Of a stretch of DNA of 64,000 nt, positions 51,673 to 60,822 are shown in pieces. The notes beneath the pieces were generated by a model. That model saw nothing but the letters and a program-made list of their open reading frames with translations, was not told the origin of the DNA and did no database searches. This stretch comes from CAVXNP01 sp963763305. GTDB lineage: Bacteria; Pseudomonadota; Gammaproteobacteria; Xanthomonadales; Rhodanobacteraceae. Position 1 is the stretch's first letter; every line of letters begins with the position of its first letter. Made by a program: the position numbers and the translations under genes. Location of the stretch: the NCBI GenBank assembly GCA_963763305.1, contig CAVXNP010000001.1, positions 2,232,001-2,296,000 on the forward strand, given 5' to 3'.

Positions 51673-52781
51673 GCGCGTTGCTGCCCGGTAGCGAGCCGGG
51701 CCCCGGCCGGCCGATAGCATGCCCGCGGTGGCCGGGCGCGACGCGGGCGCAGCCGGTGGCGGTCGTGCTGCTGGGCACCGGGATGGTGGGCGGTGCGTTC
51801 CTGCGCTTGCTGGAGACGCCGGCTGCGGCCCACCTGCACCTGGTGGGCGTGGCCAACTCGCGGCACCAGGAAACCGCGCCGGACGCGCTGGCCAGCCGCC
51901 AGTTGCGCGACCGGCTGCACCAGTGCGGCGAGCCCCGCGACGACCGCCGTCTGCTGGCGGCGCTCGATGCCCGGGCCGCGGCTGGCAAGGTGATCATCGA
52001 TGCCACCGCCAGCGCCGTGCTGGCGGCTTGCCATCCACAATGGCTGGCGCGCGGCTATCACGTGGTGACCGCCAACAAGACGCTCGGTGGTGGTGCCCTG
52101 AGCGGCTGGCTGGCACTGCAGCGGGCGCTCACCGGTCCTGCCGGCTACGGCGATTCGGCCACGGTCGGCGCCGGCCTGCCAGTGCTGTCCACGCTGGCCC
52201 GGCTGCGCCGCTGCGGCGACGCGCTGGTGTCGCTGGAGGGGGTGTTCTCCGGCTCGCTGTCGTGGTTGTTCAACCGGTACGACGGCACGCGTCCGTTCTC
52301 GGCCCTGCTGCTGGAGGCGCGGCGGCAGGGTCTGACCGAGCCGGATCCGCGGCTGGATCTGGCCGGGGAGGATGTCGCGCGCAAGCTGCTGATCCTGGGG
52401 CGGCATGCCGGCTTTCCCCTGCAGCGGGCGGCGGTCGAGGTGCAGGGCCTGGTGCCCGGGGCGCTGCAGTCGCTCGCGCTGGACAGGTTCCTGCAACGCG
52501 TGCATGAACTGGATGCGCCGCTGGCTGCACGCCACGCGCAGGCGGCGACACGCGGCCAGGTGCTGCGCTTCCTGGCCCGCCTCGACCCGGTCGGCCGTGC
52601 CACGGTGGGCCTGACCGGGATCCCGGCCAGCCACCCCGCCGCGCGCCTGTGCGGCAGCGACAACCAGTTCGTGCTGACCACCGCCCGCTACCGCGACCAG
52701 CCACTGGTGATCCAGGGACCCGGCGCCGGGCCGGAGGTGACCGCGCAGGCGCTGCTCGGCGATGTGCTGGCGCTGACCTGA
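51669..52781 (+). CDS. Homoserine dehydrogenase (monofunctional)
   Basis: NAD(P)-dependent reductase making homoserine from aspartate semialdehyde; 370 residues. The dinucleotide motif VVLLGTGMVGGAFLRLL is at ~32, then YHVVTANKTLGGG and a substrate region YGDSATVGAGLPVLSTL, GVFSGSLSWLFNRYDG and AGEDVARKLLILGRHAGF. There is no aspartokinase or ACT domain, so it resembles the C-terminal half of ThrA/MetL. Translationally coupled to metB (ATGA). Its place means the whole homoserine-to-cystathionine branch is under SAM control. Confidence 0.92.
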   Translation: MSALLPGSEPGPGRPIACPRWPGATRAQPVAVVLLGTGMVGGAFLRLLETPAAAHLHLVGVANSRHQETAPDALASRQLRDRLHQCGEPRDDRRLLAALDARAAAGKVIIDATASAVLAACHPQWLARGYHVVTANKTLGGGALSGWLALQRALTGPAGYGDSATVGAGLPVLSTLARLRRCGDALVSLEGVFSGSLSWLFNRYDGTRPFSALLLEARRQGLTEPDPRLDLAGEDVARKLLILGRHAGFPLQRAAVEVQGLVPGALQSLALDRFLQRVHELDAPLAARHAQAATRGQVLRFLARLDPVGRATVGLTGIPASHPAARLCGSDNQFVLTTARYRDQPLVIQGPGAGPEVTAQALLGDVLALT

Positions 52782-52913
52782 GCGCCAGCGCGTGGCCGGC
52801 TGCGGGAGCGCGATGGCCTCGACCAGGAGACATGACAGTGGTGCAGGGGCGCTGCCTGAACGACGAATGCCGCAACGGCGTTTCGATACGGCGCAATGCT
52901 TCTGGTGCCGGAA

Positions 52914-52948
52914 ACGAAAAACGCGCAGCGAGGCTGCGCGTTTTTCGT
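52914..52948. terminator. Strong bidirectional terminator after the met operon
   Basis: Sixteen-base-pair perfect stem ACGAAAAACGCGCAGC (52914-52929) / GCTGCGCGTTTTTCGT (52933-52948), GAG loop, with T-runs on both strands. It ends the met operon and the convergent permease gene. Confidence 0.95.
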
Positions 52949-52962
52949 GAAGTGGGCCGTGG

Positions 52963-54624
52963 TCAGTGCCCGGTCATTCGCTCCGCTTCGTCCTCTTCCG
53001 GCGGGATCTGCAACGCATCGGGGTGGGCGTGCGCCTCGAGCTGCGCCGCCTCCACCGATGGCGTGCGCCAGCCGGCGCTGACGCCCCACAGGAAGAACAC
53101 CAGGCCAATCACCGCGACCAGGGCCAGATCCCAGCCATAGGGAAGATAGCCAAGCCCGCCGAACTGCGCGCTGCCGATCAGCGACACGCCCGCCAGCGAA
53201 ATCAGGTAGAACACCAGCCACCAGGCGCCCTTCAGGTGACGACCGAAGTCATGCCAGCCGCTCTTGGCCTGGTAGTAGAAGTACACCGGCAGGGCGACCA
53301 CTACCAGCAGGATGATCTGCCCGGTCAGCGGCCATTTGGCCCAGTACAGCAGTTCGGCCGACATGATGAAGGCGATGCCGGCGATGATCGACAGGCCGTT
53401 CAGACGGAACGGTCGATGCAGTTCGGGCGCGGTGCGACGCAGCGTCATCACGCTGACCGGGCCGGTCAGGTAGGAAATGATCGTGGCCACCGAGATCACC
53501 GCGGCCAGCGAGTCCCAGCCGCGGAAGAAGAACAGGAACAGGAACGACACCACCAGGTTCAGCCACATGGCCGGGCGCGGCACGCCCCACTTCGGATCGA
53601 TGTGTCCGAACACCTTCGGCAGCGTGCCGTTGCGCTCCATGCCGTAGATCATGCGGGCGGTGGAGGCGGTGTAGGTCATGCCGGTGCCGCTGGGGCTGAT
53701 GAAGGCGTCGGCGTACAGCAGGATGGCCAGCCAGTTCAGGTTGACGATGATCGCCAGTTCGGCGAACGGACTGCTGAAGTTGATGCCGTGCCAGCCGGCC
53801 TTGGCCAGCATCTCCTGCGGCACCGAGCCCAGATAGGCCACCTGCAGCAACACGTAGACGATGGTGGCCAGCACGATCGCGCCGATGATCGCGAAAGGAA
53901 TGCTGCGGCCCGGGTTGCGCGCCTCGCCGGCCAGGTTCACCGGACTCTGGAAGCCGTTGAAGCTGAACACGATGCCGGCGGTAGCCACGGCGGTGAGGAT
54001 CGCCGCGAAGTCGTTGGTGTGGCTGCCGCCGTTGACCCCGACCGACAGGTTCTCGGTATGAAAGCCGCTGGCGATCAGCGCCACGCCGGTAGCCGCGGGA
54101 ATGACCAGTTTGATGATGGTGATGATGCTGTTGGATCGGGCGAACAGCTTCACGCTCCAGAAGTTGAGCAGGAAGTACATCACCACCAGAACCGCGGCGA
54201 AGGCCAGGCCCAGCGTACTGAGCTCGCCCTTGCCGGCGGTGACGTGGTAGAGGTCCTGCGCCCATTGCCACTTCCATCCGGACATGTACTGCACCGAGGC
54301 CTCCGCCTCCACCGGAATCACCGAGACGATGGCGATCCAGTTCGCCCACGCGGCGATGAAGCCGACCAGCGAGCCATGTGAGTAATGGCCGTAGCGCACC
54401 ATGCCACCGGACTCGGGGAACATGGCGCCCAGCTCGGCATAGGTCAGCGCGATGCACATGATGATCGCCGCGCCCAGGACCCAGGCCCAGATGGCGCCCG
54501 GGCCGGCCAGCTTGGCGGCGTTCCAGGCGCCGAACAGCCAGCCGGAACCGATGATGGAGCCGAGGCCGGTGAACATCAGTGCCATCGGGCCGACGTCGCG
54601 ACGGATTGAACTGGATGAGGACAT
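52963..54624 (-). CDS. APC superfamily amino acid permease
   Basis: Inner-membrane transporter of about 553 residues with roughly twelve helices. The first helix carries ALMFTGLGSIIGSGWLFG, and later VFSFNGFQSPVNLAGEARNP and SGTGMTYTASTARMIYGMER. The long form with a C-terminal acidic tail resembles proteins annotated as aspartate-proton symporters; the substrate is not proven. ATG 54624 has GGAG six bases upstream. Its position opposite the met operon is probably coincidental. Confidence 0.85.
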   Translation of the reverse strand: MSSSSSIRRDVGPMALMFTGLGSIIGSGWLFGAWNAAKLAGPGAIWAWVLGAAIIMCIALTYAELGAMFPESGGMVRYGHYSHGSLVGFIAAWANWIAIVSVIPVEAEASVQYMSGWKWQWAQDLYHVTAGKGELSTLGLAFAAVLVVMYFLLNFWSVKLFARSNSIITIIKLVIPAATGVALIASGFHTENLSVGVNGGSHTNDFAAILTAVATAGIVFSFNGFQSPVNLAGEARNPGRSIPFAIIGAIVLATIVYVLLQVAYLGSVPQEMLAKAGWHGINFSSPFAELAIIVNLNWLAILLYADAFISPSGTGMTYTASTARMIYGMERNGTLPKVFGHIDPKWGVPRPAMWLNLVVSFLFLFFFRGWDSLAAVISVATIISYLTGPVSVMTLRRTAPELHRPFRLNGLSIIAGIAFIMSAELLYWAKWPLTGQIILLVVVALPVYFYYQAKSGWHDFGRHLKGAWWLVFYLISLAGVSLIGSAQFGGLGYLPYGWDLALVAVIGLVFFLWGVSAGWRTPSVEAAQLEAHAHPDALQIPPEEDEAERMTGH

Positions 54625-54764
54625 GCGTGCTCCAGAAGCGGTGGGATCGGTCGGCCCGGACACGGGCGGTGCGGGCGCAAGTCCCGATCATGACAGACCG
54701 CTCACGGCCCTGTCAGCTTGCCGTGGGTCACCTCCGCACCTGTCGCCCGACCGGACAGGCGGAC

Positions 54765-54790
54765 AAAAAAGACCCGCCTTGCGGCGGGTC
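54765..54790 (-). terminator. Terminator of hpf
   Basis: Eight-base-pair stem GACCCGCC (54771-54778) / GGCGGGTC (54783-54790), TTGC loop; minus-strand continuation TTTTTTGT. It lies 25 bases after the hpf stop and closes the lpt-rpoN-hpf cluster. Confidence 0.9.
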
Positions 54791-54814
54791 GGGTCAAATC
54801 CGGAAATGGGGGCG

Positions 54815-55138
54815 TCAGCCGGCCTGGCGAGCCTCGCGCACTTCCTGCTGGTGCTTGTCCTGGATCTTCTCGCGATGCTTGCGCAGCTGGCCGACCAGTT
54901 TGTCGAACAGCACATCGATGGAGGCGTACATGTCCGCCTCGGCCGCTTCGGCGTGCAGCGTGGTGCCGGGAACCGCCAGCGTGCCTTCAGCCTTTTGCTG
55001 CAGCTTGTCCACCGTCAGCACCATGGTCAGGCCGGTGCATTTCTCATCGAGCCGGGTCAGGCGGTCGAGCTTGGCGGTCGCGTGGCTGCGCAGGGCCTCG
55101 GTAATTTCGATGTGCTGGCCGCTGAGTTGGAATTGCAT
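54815..55138 (-). CDS. hpf: Ribosome hibernation-promoting factor, short form
   Basis: 107-residue cytoplasmic protein binding the 30S decoding region to dimerise or silence ribosomes in stationary phase. MQFQLSGQHIEITEALRSHA, then KAEGTLAVPGTTLHAEAAEA and DMYASIDVLFDKLVGQLRKH match the HPF/RaiA fold. Downstream of rpoN, the conserved gammaproteobacterial order, with 125 bases between, so an own promoter is possible. Confidence 0.95.
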   Translation of the reverse strand: MQFQLSGQHIEITEALRSHATAKLDRLTRLDEKCTGLTMVLTVDKLQQKAEGTLAVPGTTLHAEAAEADMYASIDVLFDKLVGQLRKHREKIQDKHQQEVREARQAG

Positions 55139-55263
55139 GGTGCGCCTCCTTTGGTGCATGCCGCCCTGGAGCGGCGAACTTGGGCTGGCGACCGTGGTCA
55201 CCAGACCCCCGGGATCGTTCTTCCCCTATTGGGGGCAAGGTGACGCGACTGCAAGTTGCCCGT

Positions 55264-56709
55264 TCATCCGGCCCGCTGGCGCTCGCTGGAGCTGGGGATG
55301 CGCAGGCCTTCGCGGTACTTGGCCACGGTGCGGCGCGCAACCTGGATGCCCTTGCGGCGCAGTTCCTCGGCAATGGCCTGGTCGGACAGGGGTTTGCGTG
55401 CGTCCTCCGCTTCGATCAGCTTGCGCAGCATGGCCTGGATGGCGGTGGCCGACGCGCCGCCGCCATCCTCGGTGGACACCCCGCTGGAAAAAAAATGCTT
55501 CAGCTCGAAGGTGCCGCGGGGGGTGTGGATGTACTTGCGTGTGGTCACCCGCGAGATGGTCGACTCGTGCATGCCCACCTCCTCGGCCACTTCGCGCAGC
55601 ACCAATGGATGCATCGCCTCGGGGCCGTAGTCGAGGAAAGCGCTCTGCCGCCGGACGATCGCATCGGCCACCTTCATCAGTGTTTCCGCGCGCGATTCCA
55701 GGCTCTTGATCAGCCAGCGCGCTTCCTGCAGTTGCCCGCGCATCCAGCTGGCGTCCTGGCCACGGGCCTGGGCGATCAGGCTGCAGTAGTGCTGGTTCAG
55801 GCCCAACCGCGGCTGGCAGTCGGGATTGAGGCTGACCCGCCAGCGGTTGCCTTCCTTGAACGCGTAGACGTCCGGTGCGATGTACTCGACCGGGGTGGAG
55901 TCAAGCGCCGCGCCGGGTCGCGGATCCAGGCCGCGGATCAGCAGTGACGCGGCGGCGACATCGTCCTCGGTGGCGCGGAGTTTGCGAGCCAGGCGGGCAA
56001 TGTCGTTGCGGGCCAGCAGATCCAGTTCCCCGGCCACGATCAGCCTCGCCAGGTCGCGCTGGGGGGTGGTCGGGTCCAGTTGCTCAAGTTGCACCTGCAG
56101 GCAGTCGCGCAGGTTCAGGCTGGCCACGCCAGTCGGGTCGAAGCGCTGCACCAGTTGCCGCACCGCCTCGATCTCGGCGTCGCCGGCTTTCAGCCCGGCC
56201 GGCAGCGCGGCGGCTACCGCTTCGATACCTTCGGTGAGGTAGCCGTCATTGTTGAGCGCGTCGATGATGACCGTGGCGATGGCTTGCTGTCGCGCGTCGA
56301 ACGGCGACAGGTTGAGCTGCCACAGGAGGTGGTCGCGCAGGGTTTCCTGCGGCGCGTTCTGCGGTTCGAAGTCGTCGTCGCCGCGCGTGTCGCTCCCGCT
56401 TCCGCTGCTGCCGACCGAGAAGTCGATGGGAGCATCGCTGGCGCTGCCGCCGTCGGCCCATTCCGGTGGCTCGTCCGACGCGTCCTGCTCGGGGGTGGGG
56501 ACCGGGGATTCGGCAAGATGGATGTCGTCCTCGTCCTCTTCTCCGGCAACGCCTTCGTCCTCGAACTCGAGCAGCGGATTGCCTTCGGCGATCTGTCTCA
56601 ATTCCATTTCCAGCTCCAGCTGCGACAGCTGCAGCAGGCGGATGGCCTGCTGCAGCTGCGGAGTCAGCGTGAGCTGTTGATTGAGGCGGAACTGAAGTCC
56701 GGGTTTCAT
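55264..56709 (-). CDS. rpoN: RNA polymerase sigma-54 factor
   Basis: 481 residues. The glutamine/leucine-rich activator region (LTLTPQLQQAIRLLQLSQLE) is followed by an acidic linker, the core-binding region and the helix-turn-helix (REVAEEVGMHESTISRVTTR); the RpoN box is ARRTVAKYREGL near the end. Transcription of sigma-54 genes needs AAA+ activators, none of which is in the window. Directly downstream of lptB. Confidence 0.97.
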   Translation of the reverse strand: MKPGLQFRLNQQLTLTPQLQQAIRLLQLSQLELEMELRQIAEGNPLLEFEDEGVAGEEDEDDIHLAESPVPTPEQDASDEPPEWADGGSASDAPIDFSVGSSGSGSDTRGDDDFEPQNAPQETLRDHLLWQLNLSPFDARQQAIATVIIDALNNDGYLTEGIEAVAAALPAGLKAGDAEIEAVRQLVQRFDPTGVASLNLRDCLQVQLEQLDPTTPQRDLARLIVAGELDLLARNDIARLARKLRATEDDVAAASLLIRGLDPRPGAALDSTPVEYIAPDVYAFKEGNRWRVSLNPDCQPRLGLNQHYCSLIAQARGQDASWMRGQLQEARWLIKSLESRAETLMKVADAIVRRQSAFLDYGPEAMHPLVLREVAEEVGMHESTISRVTTRKYIHTPRGTFELKHFFSSGVSTEDGGGASATAIQAMLRKLIEAEDARKPLSDQAIAEELRRKGIQVARRTVAKYREGLRIPSSSERQRAG

Positions 56710-56809
56710 GCCAGCCGGTGGAGTGGAACGTGAAGTTCATCCTACCCGGTCGATTGTTACGCCACCATAGCCGCAGAGCCGATTGCGGGCCCCCGGCTGC
56801 GGTCGTGTG

Positions 56810-57529
56810 TCACAGCTTGAATTCGCGCCCCAGATAAACCTCGCGCACCTTCTCGTCGGCCAGGATGTGGGCCGGAGTGCCGCGCGAAAGCACCTCACCG
56901 TCGTTCAGGATGTAGGCGCGGTCGCAGATCCCCAGCGTCTCGCGAACATTGTGATCGGTGATCAGAACGCCGATGTCGCGCTCCTTCAAGTGCCGAACGA
57001 TGCGCTGGATTTCGCCGACGGAGATTGGATCGACGCCCGCGAACGGCTCGTCCAGGAGAATGTAGCGGGGCCGGGCGGCCAACGCCCGGGCGATCTCCAC
57101 CCGGCGCCGTTCGCCGCCGGAGAGGCTGATGCCCTTCTGGCCGGCGATGTGCGCGATCTTCAGCTCGTCGAGCAGGCCTTCCAGCTCGGCGGCACGCTGA
57201 CGCGCGTCCAGACCCTCGCGCAATTCCAGAACCGCCATGATGTTGTCGGCCACGCTCAGGCGCCTGAATACCGACGGTTCCTGCGGCAGATAGCCGATGC
57301 CGCGACGGGCGCGGGCGTGCATGGGCAGGCCGGTGATGTCCTCCCGGTCGAGCCGGATGCTGCCGCCGTCGGCCTCGACCAGGCCGACCACCATGTAGAA
57401 ACAGGTGGTCTTGCCGGCGCCGTTGGGGCCAAGCAGGCCCACCACCTCGCCCTGGCGGATCGAGAACCCGAAATCACGCACCACCTGGCGCGCGCGATAC
57501 CGCTTCTGCAGACCCTCTGCCGACAGCAT
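56810..57529 (-). CDS. lptB: LPS export ABC transporter ATP-binding protein
   Basis: 239-residue cytoplasmic ATPase of the LptB2FGC complex driving LPS from the inner membrane to the outer. Walker A is GLLGPNGAGKTTCFYMVVG, the signature ISLSGGERRRVEIARAL, Walker B YILLDEPFAGVDPI. The ATG overlaps the lptA stop by one base (TGATG). Confidence 0.97.
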   Translation of the reverse strand: MLSAEGLQKRYRARQVVRDFGFSIRQGEVVGLLGPNGAGKTTCFYMVVGLVEADGGSIRLDREDITGLPMHARARRGIGYLPQEPSVFRRLSVADNIMAVLELREGLDARQRAAELEGLLDELKIAHIAGQKGISLSGGERRRVEIARALAARPRYILLDEPFAGVDPISVGEIQRIVRHLKERDIGVLITDHNVRETLGICDRAYILNDGEVLSRGTPAHILADEKVREVYLGREFKL

Positions 57530-58050
57530 CAGGGCTTCGACTTCGGCTGGAAGACCATGTGCACGCGCCCGTCGCCGTGGCTGTCGCCGGTCATTTCGCT
57601 GGTCAGGGTGTTGTAGGTAAGCGTGTCGCCATGTGCCTCGCCGCGGCCCTTCTGCACGATCGACGCCTGCCCGGTCAGTTCGGCGTAGTTCCGGGTCACC
57701 TGGTAGTCGATGCTGGCGGACTGGCCCAGCATCAGGTTGCCGTTGTCGTCCATCTGCTGCAGATGCGCGGGGTGGCCAAGCAGCACCACCCGGCTGATCT
57801 GGTTGTCGCTGTCGAAGTAGACTCGCGCCTCCTCGCCGGTGGCCTTGAGCGAACCCTGCGTGATAACCACGTTGCCCTTGAGCGTGGTCACGCTGTTGGG
57901 CTTGCGGAAGCCGTCGAAGTGGCTCGCGTCCACCTGCATGGGCTGGTCGCGATCGCTGGACTTGGCGTACGCGGGCGACAGCGCCATCAGGCCCAGCACC
58001 AGCAGCGCGGCGCTAGCGGTGACGGGACGGGAACGTGGCATGGACGTCAT
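57529..58050 (-). CDS. lptA: LPS export periplasmic bridge protein
   Basis: 173 residues with a signal peptide (ALLVLGLMALSPAYA) and an OstA-type beta-jellyroll (DASHFDGFRKPNSVTTLKGN, QISRVVLLGHPAHLQQMDDN). It carries LPS across the periplasm from LptC to LptD. ATG at 58050 has GGAG seven bases upstream; an alternative is 58041. It overlaps lptC by 38 bases. Confidence 0.94.
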   Translation of the reverse strand: MTSMPRSRPVTASAALLVLGLMALSPAYAKSSDRDQPMQVDASHFDGFRKPNSVTTLKGNVVITQGSLKATGEEARVYFDSDNQISRVVLLGHPAHLQQMDDNGNLMLGQSASIDYQVTRNYAELTGQASIVQKGRGEAHGDTLTYNTLTSEMTGDSHGDGRVHMVFQPKSKP

Positions 58051-58609
58051 CGAGCAGCTCCAGGTGTTTGTCGTTGAGATTGGCACGCATGCCGACACCG
58101 CTGATTCTAGTGCCGCCCTGGACCATCTGTGCCGGCGCCGCGGTTTCCAACCGGTTCTGTTTGGGCCAGGCAGTGACGTCGGCGGTGTGGATGGTGGCCG
58201 CTGCCGTCGCATCGAACGCCGGGCGGACCATGGTCACCGGACCCTGCAGTTTCAACAGCGTGCCGTCCTTGTTGACCCAGCCATACAGCGATTGGCCGTG
58301 CCAGGCGGGAACGTCCGGTTGCCGGGAGGGTAGCTCGAACGTGGGCGAGTTGATGTATAGCGATTCATCGCCCTCGCGCCGCTCCAGTTGCGGGGCACTG
58401 ATGCGGAAGCTCGGCTGGCCGCTCTCGTCGTACTGCACCAGCCGGAAGTCGGTCAGCGTATAGCCCGAACGCGGCGGACCGACGAAGCTGCGCGCGCCGG
58501 GCGGGGGTGTCATCCACCACAGCAGCGCCTGGCCCAGGCCTGCGGCCAGTGCCAGCAGCACGATGGCTGCCGGCAACCGCCGGTCGCGCAGCCACTGGCG
58601 CAGGTTCAC
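58013..58609 (-). CDS. lptC: LPS export inner-membrane protein LptC
   Basis: 198 residues: one N-terminal membrane helix (AAIVLLALAAGLGQALLWWM) and a periplasmic jellyroll (YTLTDFRLVQYDESGQPSFR, SLYINSPTFELPS, RISGVGMRANLNDKHLELL). It hands LPS from LptBFG to LptA. The GTG at 58609 overlaps the kdsC stop by four bases. Confidence 0.93.
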   Translation of the reverse strand: MNLRQWLRDRRLPAAIVLLALAAGLGQALLWWMTPPPGARSFVGPPRSGYTLTDFRLVQYDESGQPSFRISAPQLERREGDESLYINSPTFELPSRQPDVPAWHGQSLYGWVNKDGTLLKLQGPVTMVRPAFDATAAATIHTADVTAWPKQNRLETAAPAQMVQGGTRISGVGMRANLNDKHLELLDDVHATFPSRHR

Positions 58610-59148
58610 CGCCAGCGCTCCCGCTCGGCCGCGGACTTGTTCTGTGCATGCAGGATCAGGTCGCAGACTTCCCGCACGGCGCCTTCGCCGCCGCGTGCGG
58701 AGGTCTGCCAATGGGCCTGCTCGGCCACCCACGGGTGAGCGTTGGCGACCGCCACGGCCAATCCGGCGAGGTGCATCGGCGGCAGGTCGGGCAGGTCGTC
58801 GCCGACCATCGCCACTTGCTCGGGGTCCAGTCGCAGGGCCTCGAGCAACTGCAGCAGGCAACCGCGCTTGTCGCCCTGGCCCTGGTAGACGTGGGCGATG
58901 TTCAGCTCCTCGGCGCGCAGCGCTACCGGATGGCTGATCCGCGCGCTGATGATCGCCGTCTGCACACCGTTGGCCTGCAGTCGCTTCAGGCCGAGGCCGT
59001 CATGAACATGGAACACCTTGGTCTCGCGCCCGTCTTCGCCATACCAGAGGCGGCCGTCGGTGAGGGTGCCGTCGACGTCGAATACCGCCAGGCGGATACG
59101 GGCGGCGCGGGCAATCAGGTCGGTGGGCAGGTCGGCGAGATAGGGCAT
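58606..59148 (-). CDS. kdsC: 3-deoxy-D-manno-octulosonate-8-phosphate phosphatase
   Basis: 180-residue HAD-superfamily phosphatase releasing KDO from KDO-8-phosphate. The HAD motif is LAVFDVDGTLTDGRLWYGED, then QTAIISARIS and AMVGDDLPDLPPM. ATG 59148 is chosen; the frame extends upstream only through a proline-rich tandem repeat with no homology. Part of the LPS core/lipid A cluster kdsD-kdsC-lptCAB. Confidence 0.96.
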   Translation of the reverse strand: MPYLADLPTDLIARAARIRLAVFDVDGTLTDGRLWYGEDGRETKVFHVHDGLGLKRLQANGVQTAIISARISHPVALRAEELNIAHVYQGQGDKRGCLLQLLEALRLDPEQVAMVGDDLPDLPPMHLAGLAVAVANAHPWVAEQAHWQTSARGGEGAVREVCDLILHAQNKSAAERERWR

Positions 59149-59160
59149 GAGGGCTGGGGG

Positions 59161-59227
59161 CGAGGGGCGAGGGGCGAGGGGCGAGGGGCGGGGGCGGGGC
59201 GAGGGGCGAGGGGCGAGGGGCGAGGGG
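59161..59227. repeat. Heptamer tandem repeat upstream of kdsC
   Basis: CGAGGGG repeated four times (59161-59188), an 11-base interruption CGGGGGCGGGG, then four more copies (59200-59227). It lies just upstream of the kdsC start, between kdsD and kdsC. The runs of four or more G on the plus strand could form G-quadruplex structure. Copy number changes would alter the leader of kdsC. Confidence 0.95.
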
Positions 59228-59306
59228 CGATGCGGAGCGGGCTTTGCGTGGGGCATGGCCCCCGCTACTCGTCCCTCATCTCTGGTCCCTCACCCCTGGT
59301 TCTGCC

Positions 59307-60317
59307 TCAGACCACGCGGGCGCGCAGCAGATCGTGGATGTTGAGCGCGCCGACCACCTGCTGGTCCTGGTCGACCACCAGCAGAGCGTGGATCTGGTGG
59401 CTTTCCATCAGCTGTGCCGCCTCCACCGCAAGCTTGTCGGCGCCGATCGTCTTCGGGCCGACAGTCATCAGTTCGGCTACCCGGGCGTTGCGCAGGTCGA
59501 CCTCCTTGTCGTCCAGGGCGCGGCGAAGGTCGCCGTCGGTGAAAACGCCCAGCAGATGTCCCTGGTCGTCTACTACCGCGGTCATGCCCAGATGCTTGTG
59601 GGTCATCTCCACCAGCGCCTCGGTCAGGGTGGCGTCGGGCCTGACCCGGGGTACGCCTTCGCCGGTGTGCATGATGTCGCTGATGTGCAGCAGCAACCGG
59701 CGCCCCAGGCTGCCGGCCGGGTGCGAGCGGGCGAAATCGTCGGCGGTGAAGCCGCGCGCCTCCAGCAGGGCGATCGACAACGCGTCGCCCATCACCAGCG
59801 CCGCGGTCGTGCTGGCGGTGGGGGCCAGGCCCAGCGGGCAGGCTTCGCTGGAAATGCTGGCATCCAGGTGAACGTCCGCCTGGTGCGCCAGCGAGGACTT
59901 CGGGTTACCGGTGATGGCGATCAGCGGAATGCCCTGGCGCTTGATCACCGGAAGGATGAACAGCAGCTCGTCCGTTTCGCCGGAGTTGGACAGCGCCAGC
60001 ACCACGTCCTGCGGCAGGATCATGCCCAGATCGCCGTGACTGGCCTCGCCCGGATGGACGAAGAAGGCCGGGGTTCCGGTGGATGCCAGCGTGGCGGCGA
60101 TCTTGCGGCCGATATGGCCGGACTTGCCCATGCCGGTGACCACCAGGCGCCCCTGGCAACCGAGAATGAGCCGGCAGGCCTGCACGAAGTCGGCATTGAC
60201 CCGCGGCTCCAGCGCCCGGATTGCGGCCGCCTCGGTGGCGATCACGGTGCGGGCGCTGCGTGCGATGGCATCCGCTTCCAGCGCGACCGGGGCGGCGGTG
60301 GCAATGCGTGCGTTCAT
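59307..60317 (-). CDS. kdsD: Arabinose-5-phosphate isomerase
   Basis: 336 residues converting ribulose-5-phosphate to arabinose-5-phosphate for KDO synthesis. An N-terminal SIS domain (VVTGMGKSGHIGRKIAATLA, LALSNSGETDELL, IAITGNPKSSLA) is followed by two CBS domains (MHTGEGVPRVRPDATLTEAL, GVFTDGDLRRALDD, ALLVVDQDQQVVGALNIHD). ATG at 60317. Divergent from bolA-murA. Confidence 0.96.
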   Translation of the reverse strand: MNARIATAAPVALEADAIARSARTVIATEAAAIRALEPRVNADFVQACRLILGCQGRLVVTGMGKSGHIGRKIAATLASTGTPAFFVHPGEASHGDLGMILPQDVVLALSNSGETDELLFILPVIKRQGIPLIAITGNPKSSLAHQADVHLDASISSEACPLGLAPTASTTAALVMGDALSIALLEARGFTADDFARSHPAGSLGRRLLLHISDIMHTGEGVPRVRPDATLTEALVEMTHKHLGMTAVVDDQGHLLGVFTDGDLRRALDDKEVDLRNARVAELMTVGPKTIGADKLAVEAAQLMESHQIHALLVVDQDQQVVGALNIHDLLRARVV

Positions 60318-60536
60318 GTGTCCTCGGTTCTGCGAAGTGGCGGAGCGGGAATGTGACGTGGCCGGCTTTATGGGCGGTTCCGGCGAAGGCGGATCGCGCC
60401 GCGGAAGCAATCGGCATTTCTGCGCCAGAAAATTTCCATTACCATGGCATATCCGCATTTTAACGTCATTTGCCGGCGCATTGGGCCTTCAGGATCTCCG
60501 GTCCCCGCGCTGCCGCCCCCTTTCGATGGACTTTCC

Positions 60537-60775
60537 ATGGACCTGCCAGCATCCAGGCACTGATTGAAGACGGCCTGCCCGGTGCCCGGGCCCAGGTCAG
60601 CGGCGACGATGGCGTGCATTTCGAGGCCACCGTGGTCGCCGCCCAGTTCGCCGGCAAGCTGCCGCTGGCGCGGCACCGTATGGTCTACGCCACGCTGGGG
60701 CAGCGCATGGGTGGCGAAATCCACGCGCTGGCCCTGAAAACCTCACCCCCGAGGAAGCCGCGAGCCCGCCGCTGA
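60537..60775 (+). CDS. BolA/IbaG family protein (probable frame disruption at N-terminus)
   Basis: About 80 residues. The BolA fold is clear: ASIQALIEDGLPGARAQVSG, then HFEATVVAAQFAGKLPLARH and YATLGQRMGGEIHALALKT. The start ATG at 60537 (MD) is out of frame with the rest because one C seems missing around 60543; the C-terminus after ALALKT may also be shifted, as KTLTPEE would follow in the other frame. IbaG-type BolA proteins bind Fe-S clusters with monothiol glutaredoxin. Its place right before murA is conserved in gammaproteobacteria. Confidence 0.82.
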
Positions 60776-60822
60776 CGGCGCCGCCCCTCGTCCGCTGCGC
60801 ACGCACTTTCGTAGGAACACCC

